Assembly (NCBI GenBank): GCA_017397305.1
Contig: JAFQJB010000008.1
Location: forward strand, 1 to 56,672
Origin: Clostridia bacterium
Lineage (GTDB): Bacteria > Bacillota > Clostridia > Christensenellales > Borkfalkiaceae
Length of the DNA: 56,672 bases
Direction: 5' to 3'
Below are positions 17,204 through 25,243 of the stretch, piece after piece. Below the pieces are notes generated by a model. That model did no database searches. It was not told the origin of the DNA and worked only from the letters and a program-made list of their open reading frames with translations. The first letter of the stretch is position 1. Every line of letters starts with the position of its first letter. The position numbers and the translations under genes are program-made.

Positions 17204-17217
17204 AAAATTTCTCCTTT

Positions 17218-17664
17218 TTACTTTTGTGGTTTTTCTAAAATAACGGTGAAAGGTCCGTCGTTGGTTTGGTTTATCTTCATATCCGCACCGAAAACGCCTT
17301 GTTTTACGGTTAAGCCTTGCGCCCTTAAGCCCTCTGCAACGTATTCGTACATTTGGTTTGCTTTTTCTGGTGCTTCAGCATCTAAAAAACTTGGGCGATT
17401 GCCGTGTGAGGTATCGGCAAACAAGGTGAATTGAGAAACAAGCAAAATTTCACCCCCAACGTCTATAATGGACTTATTGATTTTGCCGTTCTCGTCCTCA
17501 CAAATGCGTAGGGGTGGTATCTTTTTAATAAAGTAATCGGCGTCCTCTTTGGTGTCGCCTTTCTTTACGCCCAAAAAGATAACGTAACCTTTACCTATCT
17601 CGGAAATAAGCTTTCCGTCAACCTTTAGATTAGCGTCTAAAACGCGTTGAATTACTGCTCTCAT
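17218..17664 (-). CDS. dtd: D-aminoacyl-tRNA deacylase
   Basis: Dtd removes D-amino acids mischarged on tRNA, and glycine from tRNA-Ala. The 148-residue protein starts MRAVIQRVLDANLKVDGKLI. It contains the active-site strand LLVSQFTLFADTSHGNRPSF (the SQFTL motif) and a C-terminal TNDGPFTVILE with the Gly-Pro-type cis-proline loop replaced by DGP. Length matches the family. AGAGGAGA precedes the ATG. It directly follows the U32 gene, with 10 bp between. Confidence 0.96.
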   Translation of the reverse strand: MRAVIQRVLDANLKVDGKLISEIGKGYVIFLGVKKGDTKEDADYFIKKIPPLRICEDENGKINKSIIDVGGEILLVSQFTLFADTSHGNRPSFLDAEAPEKANQMYEYVAEGLRAQGLTVKQGVFGADMKINQTNDGPFTVILEKPQK

Positions 17665-17674
17665 TTTTTCTCCT

Positions 17675-19681
17675 CTAATCTACTAAATAGAAAGTACAAG
17701 TGGAAAGTTTTTTGCGTATTATCTTGAAGGTCTTTCCGCTCTCCATTTTTAAGGTATAGTTTTTATTGAAGGTGCATTTATCACATTTTGCACCCGTATG
17801 CGACTTAAACGGACAATGGCGAAGTGTCATATACGGAAAGTCCACCCTTTCCCCCACTTCACTCTCTGCCGTAAAGAATGGCTTATTAAGTGTGTTTGCC
17901 GTGTGAACGTTATAAACGTTTAGCCCCGCACCGATAACGTCCGCTCCTAGCGACATTGCATAATAGTTATTTGCAACCGTTTTTATGCCCGTTTGCTTTA
18001 TTATATCCTTAATAACCTCAATATCCTTTTCTAGCGCAAAGTTAGGTAGGTCTAGGTAAGGCGTTTTGCCTTGACTTTCGCACTCTTTCATAAACCGCAC
18101 CACGTCCTCCACCGAATAACTTTCGGGCGAATAAATTACGTTTTTGCAATCGGTTTTTTCCGCAATGCTCTCCACCACGCAAAAGTCTTTAAGTTTTATT
18201 GCAGTAAGCGGTGGAGTGCTGAGTTTAATTTTGTTTATTTGGTGGCGGTAGCGCTCTATTAGGGCGGTTTTAAGCCTTTCGTAAACTTCTCTTCTTATCG
18301 CGTTTAACTGCCCCTTGGTGATAAATACTGGCTCTAAAACTTCTATCTTTATGTTCGGGGCAAAGATATCGTCCTTGCTAAAACAAGTGAATAAATCTTT
18401 ATCGGTTAGTGGTTGTTTTTGTGCGGGTTCAAGCATATCCCCCTCTACAGTGGCGCTAGTGCCGTCTAGCGTGGCGGTAACCACTATTTGTTCGCCCACC
18501 TTTGCTTTAACCGACACATCAACCACACGTTTTTTTAGGGTGGTTAAAACCCTTTCTTCATCGCTAAAATCGTTGATTAAGTTTATTTTATCCCCTACCC
18601 TCACGTCTTGGGTGGTTGTAAGCCTAAATTTATTTTTAGAAACTTCCCTTATATCAAATGCGGTAAGCACTGACGCTTCCTTTTCACCGCGCATAACTTT
18701 GAAGGTAGATTTTGGTGTCAACGTTCTATCGGCATGCACGAACACTTCGGTAAATGTTTTACCCTTAATAACGCGCTCTACGTTGCCTACCGCTATCCCA
18801 ACGTGGTTTTGAACGTTGGAAATAATATTGCCGTTGCCGTTAAAATATCCTTCGGTAAAACCGCGGTTGAATGCTGTTTTAAGCCTATCGTAATCAGCGG
18901 TATAGCCGTCTAATAGGGCTCTATACTCGCTTGTAACCGCACCTACGTAGTAAGGTCGCCTTGCCCTACCCTCAATTTTTATAACGTCCACACCCGCGTT
19001 TTCAAGGTCTTTTAGACGCTTTGACATTTCAAAGTCTTTCGCGCTCAATAGATACCCAGTTTTAACCGCCTTGTCGCCGTTATAAAGGGTGTAAGGGAGT
19101 CTGCAAAGTTGTTTGCACTTGCCCCTATTTCCGCTCGCATCAAAAAGGTAAGAACTCATATAGCAGTTACCCGAAAAACTTACGCAAAGTGCTCCGTGGG
19201 CAAAGTATTCGATTTCTATATTGCTGTTTTGCTTTATGCGTTTAATCTCGTCTAGCGGTGTTTCTCTTGCTAAAACCACCCTAGAAAAGCCAAGGCTTTC
19301 TACAAATTTAACGCCCTCTAAGTTATGTATGCCCATTTGGGTGCTGGCGTGTATTTCGATTTGGGGGTAATGCTCTTTTATAAGCTTCGCTAAGCCGAGG
19401 TCTTGTATTATAAAGCAGTCCACGCCCATATTATATGCGCATATAACCACGTCAAAAGCCTTTTGCAATTCACAATCTTTAAATAGAATATTGATTGCAA
19501 GATTAACCTTAACTGAAAAAAGGTGGCAAAAATCGACCGCTTCGGTTAGAGTGTCTAACGTAAAGCCGTCAACGTTGTTGCGCGCATTAAAATCGTTTAT
19601 GCCGAGATACACTTCGTCCGCGCCGTTTAATACGGCACTTTTTAAGCACTCAAAGTTCCCAGCTGGGCTAAGTAATTTCAT
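17675..19681 (-). CDS. U32 family peptidase (TrhP/YrrO-like)
   Basis: Members of this family are peptidase-annotated, but several (TrhP/RlhA types) act in 5-hydroxylation of tRNA or rRNA. The 668-residue protein starts MKLLSPAGNFECLKSAVLNG and has the U32 signature EYFAHGALCVSFSGNCYMSS. A cysteine cluster GKCKQLCRLPY follows, and later a C-terminal CPFKSHTGAKCDKCTF. Together the cysteines could hold an iron-sulfur cluster. The length suggests a long form with an additional C-terminal domain. There is no Shine-Dalgarno; the ATG sits only 6 bp past a predicted -10. Its partner dtd supports a tRNA-related role (inference). Confidence 0.85.
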   Translation of the reverse strand: MKLLSPAGNFECLKSAVLNGADEVYLGINDFNARNNVDGFTLDTLTEAVDFCHLFSVKVNLAINILFKDCELQKAFDVVICAYNMGVDCFIIQDLGLAKLIKEHYPQIEIHASTQMGIHNLEGVKFVESLGFSRVVLARETPLDEIKRIKQNSNIEIEYFAHGALCVSFSGNCYMSSYLFDASGNRGKCKQLCRLPYTLYNGDKAVKTGYLLSAKDFEMSKRLKDLENAGVDVIKIEGRARRPYYVGAVTSEYRALLDGYTADYDRLKTAFNRGFTEGYFNGNGNIISNVQNHVGIAVGNVERVIKGKTFTEVFVHADRTLTPKSTFKVMRGEKEASVLTAFDIREVSKNKFRLTTTQDVRVGDKINLINDFSDEERVLTTLKKRVVDVSVKAKVGEQIVVTATLDGTSATVEGDMLEPAQKQPLTDKDLFTCFSKDDIFAPNIKIEVLEPVFITKGQLNAIRREVYERLKTALIERYRHQINKIKLSTPPLTAIKLKDFCVVESIAEKTDCKNVIYSPESYSVEDVVRFMKECESQGKTPYLDLPNFALEKDIEVIKDIIKQTGIKTVANNYYAMSLGADVIGAGLNVYNVHTANTLNKPFFTAESEVGERVDFPYMTLRHCPFKSHTGAKCDKCTFNKNYTLKMESGKTFKIIRKKLSTCTFYLVD

Positions 19682-19687
19682 ATTTAT

Positions 19688-19716
19688 ATTGTAACACATT
19701 TTTATCGTTTGTTAAA
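19688..19716 (-). promoter_or_regulatory. Predicted promoter giving a leaderless U32 mRNA
   Basis: TTTAAC and TACAAT are 17 bp apart on the minus strand, and the -10 ends 6 bp before the ATG. The expected start of transcription falls on the start codon itself. Confidence 0.55.
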
Positions 19717-19752
19717 GTGTTTTTGTAGAATAAGAATAAATTTATATAGCAA

Positions 19753-19788
19753 GGCGAACGAACAGAGTTTCTCATGTAAATCTGCTAC
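19753..19788 (+). repeat. 36-bp direct repeat, copy A
   Basis: Starts GGCGAACGAAC and ends AATCTGCTAC; 35 of 36 bases match copy B. It runs on into CTCCTGCCA, which resembles the 3' end of the nearby tRNA-Gln in opposite orientation. A hairpin with a T-tract follows 17 bp later. Confidence 0.85.
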
Positions 19789-19805
19789 TCCTGCCAAGCA
19801 AAAAA

Positions 19806-19831
19806 GCACCCTTTGGGTGCATTTTGTTTTT
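19806..19831 (+). terminator. Intrinsic terminator-like hairpin after repeat copy A
   Basis: GCACCC-TTT-GGGTGC followed by ATTTTGTTTTT. No protein gene reads into it on the plus strand; on the minus strand it is flanked by an A/T-rich run. Confidence 0.7.
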
Positions 19832-19855
19832 ATTTACCAACTTCACAGCAGGATA

Positions 19856-19883
19856 CTGCCATACCCTAAAGGGACCCTGGCAG
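19856..19883. other. Nested hairpin between the two repeat copies
   Basis: CTGCCA and TGGCAG enclose an inner CCC/GGG dyad. No gene covers it. Together with the flanking repeats it gives this 440-bp intergenic region a structured look. Confidence 0.5.
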
Positions 19884-19913
19884 AACTTTGCCCATCAATG
19901 TTTGTCCGTCAAT

Positions 19914-19949
19914 GGCGAACGAACCGAGTTTCTCATGTAAATCTGCTAC
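19914..19949 (+). repeat. 36-bp direct repeat, copy B
   Basis: Differs from copy A only at its twelfth base. It is followed 9 bp later by the tRNA terminator hairpin, whose far side leads into the tRNA 3' end, so copy B and the tRNA end form an extended inverted repeat. Confidence 0.85.
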
Positions 19950-19958
19950 CCACAATAA

Positions 19959-19989
19959 AACAACCTACCACAATGGGTAGGTTGTTTTA
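19959..19989. terminator. Terminator of tRNA-Gln
   Basis: An 11-bp stem (AACAACCTACC and its complement) with T/A-rich flanks on both sides lies directly after the tRNA CCA end. Confidence 0.85.
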
Positions 19990-19990
19990 T

Positions 19991-20065
19991 TGGCAGGGGT
20001 AGCAGGATTCGAACCTACGCGTAACGGAGTCAGAGGCCGTTGCCTTACCGCTTGGCGATACCCCT
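19991..20065 (-). tRNA. tRNA-Gln (anticodon CTG)
   Basis: The minus strand folds as a complete tRNA. The acceptor is AGGGGTA/TACCCCT, the D-stem GCC/GGC, the anticodon loop CTCTGAC (anticodon CTG), and the T-loop TTCGAAT. Discriminator G and an encoded CCA follow. Sequence around the D-arm matches tRNA-Gln. The anticodon stem ACGGC/TCCGT has a C-T mismatch at the loop-closing pair, where other tRNA-Gln species usually have A-T. Confidence 0.93.
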
Positions 20066-20141
20066 ATTCGATTTGCTACTAAATTGTATCAAATCAAAAT
20101 AAATTTTACAAGCATTTTTATGCTCGTTTAAAGATTTTAAT

Positions 20142-20861
20142 CTATCTTCCTTCTCTATATGCTTTCAAGTGTTCAAAGTAGGTCTTTTCGTCTTGTATGA
20201 GCATATGTTTGTTTTGTTTAATAAACTCAACGTATGAGCACATATCGGTAACCGAGCCGTCAACAGTAATTCCCGCAGTAATGGGTTGGTCGGGGTGGTG
20301 ATAGTCGCTTCCTGCAAGCCCAATGAGGTTATTTTCCAAACAAAACTGCGTTGCTTTATCGTTATTGTTAACGTGGTGATAGTGCCCGTTAAAAGCCTCT
20401 GCACCGTGCATAAACGCGGGGTCGCCCACTGAAACGCCATTGCGGAAGGGGTGTGTTTGATACATAAAAGCACCGCTCTTTTCCACAAGTTCAAAGAGGC
20501 GTTGTTGGTCGAGTTCAAACAGTTTATAATCATAATAATACTTCTCGTCAAGGTTTAGCACCATGTATTCTGTACCGCTTGGGTTAGATGAGTTAACCCT
20601 TATTTCCGCGCCCGAAAAAACGGTAATCCCACTCTCCTTAGCAAGTTCACCAAACTCTTTATTAAACTTAAAGAATTTATCCATTTTTTGTTTGTGGGTG
20701 CCTTCGCCAAGGTAATAATTATAGACGTTTGCGGATACGTGGTTTGCAGTAACTATAATTTTATAGCCCGCATCAACGTATTTTTTTATTATTATATCGT
20801 TGGGTGTATTCGCACAAGAACTTGTCAAATAAGTATGACAATGCGTTTCCATTTTTATCAT
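20142..20861 (-). CDS. PHP domain metal-dependent phosphoesterase
   Basis: The 239-residue protein is a PHP-type metallohydrolase. It opens with METHCHTYLTSSCANTP (the HxH metal motif) and continues with TANHVS and a middle FSGAEIRVN with a metal-binding glutamate. Later come TPFRN-type histidines in YQTHPFRN and the closing LAGSDYHHPDQP. These residues would bind two or three metal ions to hydrolyse phosphoesters; the substrate is unknown. The start MIKMETH is chosen by GGAGG 7 bp upstream. It overlaps the exonuclease stop by 4 bp, so the pair is translationally coupled. Confidence 0.88.
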   Translation of the reverse strand: MIKMETHCHTYLTSSCANTPNDIIIKKYVDAGYKIIVTANHVSANVYNYYLGEGTHKQKMDKFFKFNKEFGELAKESGITVFSGAEIRVNSSNPSGTEYMVLNLDEKYYYDYKLFELDQQRLFELVEKSGAFMYQTHPFRNGVSVGDPAFMHGAEAFNGHYHHVNNNDKATQFCLENNLIGLAGSDYHHPDQPITAGITVDGSVTDMCSYVEFIKQNKHMLIQDEKTYFEHLKAYREGR

Positions 20862-21445
20862 AAAAATTCCTCCAAGCACCTAAAACTGTCTACCCCTTTT
20901 ACCGCATAATTCATTAATAAGCAAAGGGCTGTAGTATCAAAACGCGCATCGTGAAAGTCCGCCTCCGCACCGAAAATCAGTTTAGACTGCTCTCTTATAT
21001 GTTCGCTTGTAATACCAAAATGCATGCACGCCTGTTCAAGCTTAGGATATTTATACCCACCGCTAGACCTTAATAGCTTGCACACGGGGGTAAGTTTTTT
21101 CATAGAACAAAATTCGTTTTTAACACCAAACACCTTTCCTTGCCTTTCGAACTCCGCGCGCATAAACATAAAGTCAAAAGAAGTATTATGTGCGCATACG
21201 AGGTCAGCCGAACAAAAATCCTTTTCAATCTCGTCAATATAATCGCCAAAGGTTTTTCCGTTTGATAGATAGAAAAGTTTTTCTTTTGAAAAGCCGTGCA
21301 CCAAAAAGGCGCTGTAGTCCATACTGGAAACGGCAAAGAAAAAGTTTTTTGCTTTTATTTCCCCACCGCTTTGCATAACGTAGGAAAGTTGGGCTATTTG
21401 ACCGGGACGAAGCCCCGTGGTTTCAGTGTCAAAAAAAATTGTCAT
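20858..21445 (-). CDS. DEDDh 3'-5' exonuclease (DNA polymerase III epsilon-like)
   Basis: The 195-residue protein has all exonuclease motifs: FFDTETTGL (Exo I Asp, Glu), HGFSKEKL, VCAHNTSFDFMFM (Exo II Asp) and FHDARFDTTALCLL (Exo III His, Asp). Such single-domain proteins proofread or process DNA or RNA ends. There is no polymerase or helicase domain, so it is a stand-alone nuclease whose substrate is unclear. It sits between a SurA-like lipoprotein gene upstream and the PHP gene that overlaps its 3' end. Confidence 0.92.
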   Translation of the reverse strand: MTIFFDTETTGLRPGQIAQLSYVMQSGGEIKAKNFFFAVSSMDYSAFLVHGFSKEKLFYLSNGKTFGDYIDEIEKDFCSADLVCAHNTSFDFMFMRAEFERQGKVFGVKNEFCSMKKLTPVCKLLRSSGGYKYPKLEQACMHFGITSEHIREQSKLIFGAEADFHDARFDTTALCLLMNYAVKGVDSFRCLEEFL

Positions 21446-21460
21446 TTATTTCTAAAATTT

Positions 21461-21488
21461 AAGGGCAAACTTTCGTCTGCCCTTTTTG
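21461..21488. terminator. Hairpin between lipoprotein and exonuclease genes
   Basis: AAGGGCA/TGCCCTT with an 8-10 nt loop. The plus side has T5. The minus side, which follows the lipoprotein gene, has a weaker T-rich tail, so partial read-through into the exonuclease gene is plausible. Confidence 0.7.
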
Positions 21489-21492
21489 TCAA

Positions 21493-23490
21493 TTATTCAA
21501 CGTCTATCAAATCTTGATATCTGTCTTCAAAAATTTCCACAGAGCCGTCTTCAAGATAAACGTATTTGTTGATTAGACCAACGTAGTCTTTGGTGTAACT
21601 TTCTGAAAGTTCAGCATAAACAAGTTCGTTGTACAAGGTGTAAAGGTAGGTGGAAGCCACTTCGTAATCAGCACTCGTATTGCCGTCTGCAATCTCTCTC
21701 CAATTCTTTTGCATGTCGCTAACCACGTCTTCCCAAGTCTTGCCACCTTCCAAAAGGAATGCACATTCTTTGTTGAGATAATCGGTTAAGCCACCATAGA
21801 TTGCGCCACCCTCATATCCTTCAGAGTAGAACATTACGTGATAACCATAATCGGTCGCAACGATAACGTAACTCTTGTCGCCCATTTTGAGAAGTTGTCT
21901 ACCGTAATCAGCAAATTCTTGTTGCCACTTTTCAGTGTTGCTTCCGTCGGGGATAGGACTTATTGCATAGCCCTTATAACTATTTAATGAACCAGGGTCG
22001 GTTGAGTATGCAAATAAAAGTTCGTTAACTCTTTCATCATAATTGTCTTTTGCGGTTGTTGTTTTAAAACCTTTATAAACAATGCTTGATTCTTCAACGT
22101 TACCAGTTTGAACACCGCCGTAAAGATATTCTTCAAACAATTTAATAAACTCGTCAAAAGTCAATTCGTTTACTTTATCAACGCGGTATTCGGCTTTGTA
22201 ATCTTCTTCACCTGCATCTTCGCCGTTAAGAAGGGTTACGTCACCATCAAATTTAAGTGCGTCGCCTTCAACAAAGGTATAGTCGCCAGTGAATTTTTCG
22301 CCATCAAAGTCATAGCCGTTTGTTATCCAAGAAGAACGGAGGTCTTTAACCATAATGCCTTCTTCAACAACAATTTCCGAATCAATGGTATCATCATACT
22401 TGCCTTCTTCATCTACGCCATAGGGAGTTTTGCCAGCGAAGATGTCCGCTCTTGCAGCAGCTAAAGCTTCTTCAGTTGCGTTGGGATATTTTTCCTTCCA
22501 CTCGTTAAGTTTTTCTTTTAGTTGGTCGCTAGCACCGATAAGAAGGTTATAAACGTAACCATAAGTTCCAGTAGGAGCATTGAGCACGGGATTTAGTGCG
22601 GTTGCACTTTCAAGCGCGGTAGAATATTCCGCGTCAGTTCTTTCGCCTTGCTTTTCAACCTTTTCATTAAACAATGTTTCAATATCGCTCAAACCATACT
22701 TTGAGTTAATATCGTTATAAATGCAATCAACGTATTTATTGATAACGATTTGCTCTTTTTGAGCTTGTAAACTTTGGATATAGTAATCGGTTTGCGTTAA
22801 ATCGTTCTTGTATGCACCGAGGAGGTTATTCGCATCCAAAAGATTTATAAACTTGCTTACCGCATCGTATCTTCTATTTGAACCATCTTCATCGTCAACG
22901 ATAATTTGGTAATTCTTTTTGTATTCCTTTTCTTCTTCAGGAGTGCGTACGGGTTCTTCGACGTTGGTAGCACCGGTAGGAACGGTTCTATCTTCAGCGA
23001 TAACCGTGTCACCCTTCTTTTCATCTTCAGTTTCCATAAAGCTTTCGATATTATCGTTTATGATTTTCTTTGCGTTATAAGTTGCTTCGTAAATTTCATC
23101 ATCAGTAAGGTATGCGTTAACGTCAAACTTATCTTTTAACATAAGTTCGGGTGAAACGACGTTGCCTGCATAAATGCCCTTATTTTCACTGAAACGAAGC
23201 ATTGCGCTTTGAACGTATACTCTGCTATAAACAAGGTTGTCTATGATATCGTTGATAACCTTTTCACGCGTTGCGCCGTTATATTCTTGTTGATAGCCGT
23301 AGTTTAGATATGCAATCAAGATATCCTTCTTTAAAATCTCGTCCTTTGGAGCGGACTTGTCAATTTGAACGGTTGCAACAACTTGCTTTGCGTTCTTTTC
23401 CTGGTCGATGGAAACAAGCTTGCAACCCGCCATGATAATCATTGACAATGCAAGCACTAAAGCCACCACAGTAGTAAGAAGTTTTTTCAT
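21493..23490 (-). CDS. SurA/PrsA-like lipoprotein (foldase-type)
   Basis: The 665-residue protein has a lipoprotein signal (MKKLLTTVVALVLALSMIIM, lipobox MAGC). The next region, with DKSAPKDEILKKDILIAYLN and DNLVYSRVYVQSA, resembles the N-terminal helical domain of SurA/PrsA chaperones. Near residues 540-580, MGDKSYVIVATDYGYHVMFY looks like the last strands of a parvulin-type prolyl isomerase. The intervening 300 acidic residues are unlike PrsA and the protein is about twice PrsA length. It probably helps fold exported proteins at the membrane surface (inference). Its own promoter and terminator suggest a single-gene unit. Confidence 0.75.
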   Translation of the reverse strand: MKKLLTTVVALVLALSMIIMAGCKLVSIDQEKNAKQVVATVQIDKSAPKDEILKKDILIAYLNYGYQQEYNGATREKVINDIIDNLVYSRVYVQSAMLRFSENKGIYAGNVVSPELMLKDKFDVNAYLTDDEIYEATYNAKKIINDNIESFMETEDEKKGDTVIAEDRTVPTGATNVEEPVRTPEEEKEYKKNYQIIVDDEDGSNRRYDAVSKFINLLDANNLLGAYKNDLTQTDYYIQSLQAQKEQIVINKYVDCIYNDINSKYGLSDIETLFNEKVEKQGERTDAEYSTALESATALNPVLNAPTGTYGYVYNLLIGASDQLKEKLNEWKEKYPNATEEALAAARADIFAGKTPYGVDEEGKYDDTIDSEIVVEEGIMVKDLRSSWITNGYDFDGEKFTGDYTFVEGDALKFDGDVTLLNGEDAGEEDYKAEYRVDKVNELTFDEFIKLFEEYLYGGVQTGNVEESSIVYKGFKTTTAKDNYDERVNELLFAYSTDPGSLNSYKGYAISPIPDGSNTEKWQQEFADYGRQLLKMGDKSYVIVATDYGYHVMFYSEGYEGGAIYGGLTDYLNKECAFLLEGGKTWEDVVSDMQKNWREIADGNTSADYEVASTYLYTLYNELVYAELSESYTKDYVGLINKYVYLEDGSVEIFEDRYQDLIDVE

Positions 23491-23531
23491 ATATAATCTC
23501 CCATCATTAAATCAAACTTTTATACCTATAA

Positions 23532-23560
23532 AGTATATACCATATACAAAAATTTTGCAA
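23532..23560 (-). promoter_or_regulatory. Predicted promoter of the SurA-like lipoprotein gene
   Basis: TTGCAA and TATACT are 17 bp apart on the minus strand, about 40 bp before the ATG. Confidence 0.5.
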
Positions 23561-23603
23561 TCGTTTTTGTCAATTTTTTATTGCCTTTTTTATATTAAAT
23601 ATA

Positions 23604-23631
23604 AAAAAAGCGAAAAGCTTTCACTTTTCGC
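23604..23631 (-). terminator. Intrinsic terminator of lgt
   Basis: GCGAAAAG/CTTTTCGC stem followed by T7 on the minus strand, 20 bp past the lgt stop. Confidence 0.85.
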
Positions 23632-23651
23632 CTTAATTTTTTAGTTAAATT

Positions 23652-24776
23652 TTAATACAACACCCCAAGAGCAACGAACACTTGAATTGTCGCAACGAGT
23701 GTATATAGCATACCGAGTGCCGATATTACCATACCGCTAAAGCTTAATGTCTCAACCGAAAGCAAAGTCTTTTCGCCCTGTGCTTTAAGTTTTTGAACTT
23801 TTTTGTATCTGCGTATTCCTTTAATAAACATCATTGTATTTAGTGACCACATTAGGACACAGTATACCATGTTTGTACTGCATTCCGCCCAGCCAATGTT
23901 TGAGGTAGAACAAAGCACCAAAATTAGCGATAAAATAAACGAGATAGAGCCCATTACTGCGCTTGTAAGCGCGTCTGCGTACCCTTCTTTTTTGTCGTCG
24001 TATCTCTTTCTCAAATAGAGATAGATAAGCGTTACAACCATTGTGGAAACGAGCAATACACTGATTAGTTGAGAGGTGGACATATTAAATATAAAGCCCC
24101 CGCCCCTCGCTTCATCCGCCCTAAAGAACTCTAGGGTAAAGCGAATTGCTGAGTATCCAATAATATATAAACAGGTGGGAAGTCCTTTTTTGTTAGCCTT
24201 ATAATAAACCACTTCCAAAATGATGTAGAGTATCAATAGTGAGAATGATTCGATGAGTTGAACTGCAAGAAGCGATTGCCCTAGCGGTGTATTTCCGTCA
24301 AGCGCATGGGTATAAGTTACCGACAACCATCCGTCGTACGGTTTTCCATGACAACAACCGGCAATAAAACAACCAATTCTACCAAAAACGTGACCGAGTG
24401 GCACACTTACCGCAAAACTATCTAGATAATCGGTATAAGATTCTTTATAAATCTTGCAGTAAACTACAAGCCCAATAAAACCACCGATAAGTCCACCATA
24501 GAAAACAAACCCGCCACGCATAACGTCAATAAACGGTATTCTATAATAAGCGATAGCATCGATTGAACCGAAAATAGCCATTAGTTTTGCACCGATAAGT
24601 CCGCCTACGGCAGCAAAAACGGCACCAACTACTGCGTCAAATCTATCTATTTTTCTCTTCTTGCCTCTTATTGCGGAAGCAAGTCCACCGACAAGCATAC
24701 CCACGGCAAACATAATGCCGTACCATGGAACTGCTCTGCCGAATACATTTAAATATGGATTAGGTGCGTGAATCAT
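23652..24776 (-). CDS. lgt: Prolipoprotein diacylglyceryl transferase with extended C terminus
   Basis: Lgt attaches diacylglycerol to the lipobox cysteine of prolipoproteins in the membrane. The 374-residue protein has the family core: YGIMFAVGMLVGG, VMRGGFVFYGGLIGG, the signature VFGRIGCFIAGCCHGKPYDG and a later YSAIRFTLEFFRADE. Typical Lgt proteins are about 260-290 residues; here about 100 extra residues at the C terminus add further hydrophobic helices, with a basic segment RRYKKVQKLKAQG. Start MIHAPNP is chosen by AAGGTGG upstream. Three lipoproteins in this window are likely substrates. Confidence 0.95.
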   Translation of the reverse strand: MIHAPNPYLNVFGRAVPWYGIMFAVGMLVGGLASAIRGKKRKIDRFDAVVGAVFAAVGGLIGAKLMAIFGSIDAIAYYRIPFIDVMRGGFVFYGGLIGGFIGLVVYCKIYKESYTDYLDSFAVSVPLGHVFGRIGCFIAGCCHGKPYDGWLSVTYTHALDGNTPLGQSLLAVQLIESFSLLILYIILEVVYYKANKKGLPTCLYIIGYSAIRFTLEFFRADEARGGGFIFNMSTSQLISVLLVSTMVVTLIYLYLRKRYDDKKEGYADALTSAVMGSISFILSLILVLCSTSNIGWAECSTNMVYCVLMWSLNTMMFIKGIRRYKKVQKLKAQGEKTLLSVETLSFSGMVISALGMLYTLVATIQVFVALGVLY

Positions 24777-24811
24777 AAAAACCACCTTAATTTCATTAGA
24801 TTTTTTCTAAC

Positions 24812-24838
24812 AAAAAAGCCCGCGAAATACGGGCTTTT
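24812..24838 (-). terminator. Intrinsic terminator of the small membrane protein gene
   Basis: A 9-bp stem AAAAGCCCG/CGGGCTTTT with a 7-nt loop, followed by T6 on the minus strand. Confidence 0.9.
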
Positions 24839-24880
24839 CCGTTAGTCTCAATTTTGTTAATCCTGTTTTGCAACGAACTA

Positions 24881-24922
24881 TTAAGCGAGCTTGTTGATAA
24901 CATCAGCGCCTTTCTTAAGTTA
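24881..24922 (-). pseudogene. In-frame 12-codon extension after the stop of the small membrane protein
   Basis: After the TAA stop the same frame continues as LKKGADVINKLA and then a second stop. Codons and composition look coding (basic start, amphipathic helix). A CAA-to-TAA change would create the internal stop. It may be a recent nonsense mutation or a sequencing error. Confidence 0.45.
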
Positions 24923-25171
24923 GCAAAGCAAGCAGATTTGGCACATACCGCAAGTAGCAAAAGCGATTACTGACAATACGGTTGCGATGATACCAAATAC
25001 CAAACCGGTGGTAGCAGCGCCACTCTTTTCTTTCTTACCTGCAACAGCAGAAAGAACCAAACCAGCGATAGCAAGAACGATAACAACGAGTTGAATGTAG
25101 TAGGTGAGGAACCAGCAAGCGATGCTGCCTACAAATGCTACAATACTCAAAATCAAACCAGCAATTTTCAT
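24920..25171 (-). CDS. Small polytopic membrane protein
   Basis: Not a named family. The 83-residue protein has three hydrophobic helices (about 3-22, 24-44 and 54-75), a basic loop AGKKEKSG, and a cysteine-rich tail CGMCQICLLC. Small Gly/Ala/Val-rich three-helix proteins of this kind are common in clostridia and resemble DUF4190-type proteins. AGGAGG lies just upstream of the ATG, and a consensus promoter stands about 70 bp away. Its stop codon is followed by an in-frame coding-like extension. Confidence 0.75.
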   Translation of the reverse strand: MKIAGLILSIVAFVGSIACWFLTYYIQLVVIVLAIAGLVLSAVAGKKEKSGAATTGLVFGIIATVLSVIAFATCGMCQICLLC

Positions 25172-25243
25172 ATTACTTCCTCCTTTGCCCCAAAACAGGA
25201 CTTATTTGATAAATTCAGTGTAATAAAACACTCATCGCGAATA

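Noticed and set aside
19709..20002. Plus-strand 97-codon frame across the repeat region
   Set aside because: It spans the 36-bp repeats, two hairpins and the tRNA end, has no Shine-Dalgarno, and its composition is that of translated non-coding DNA.
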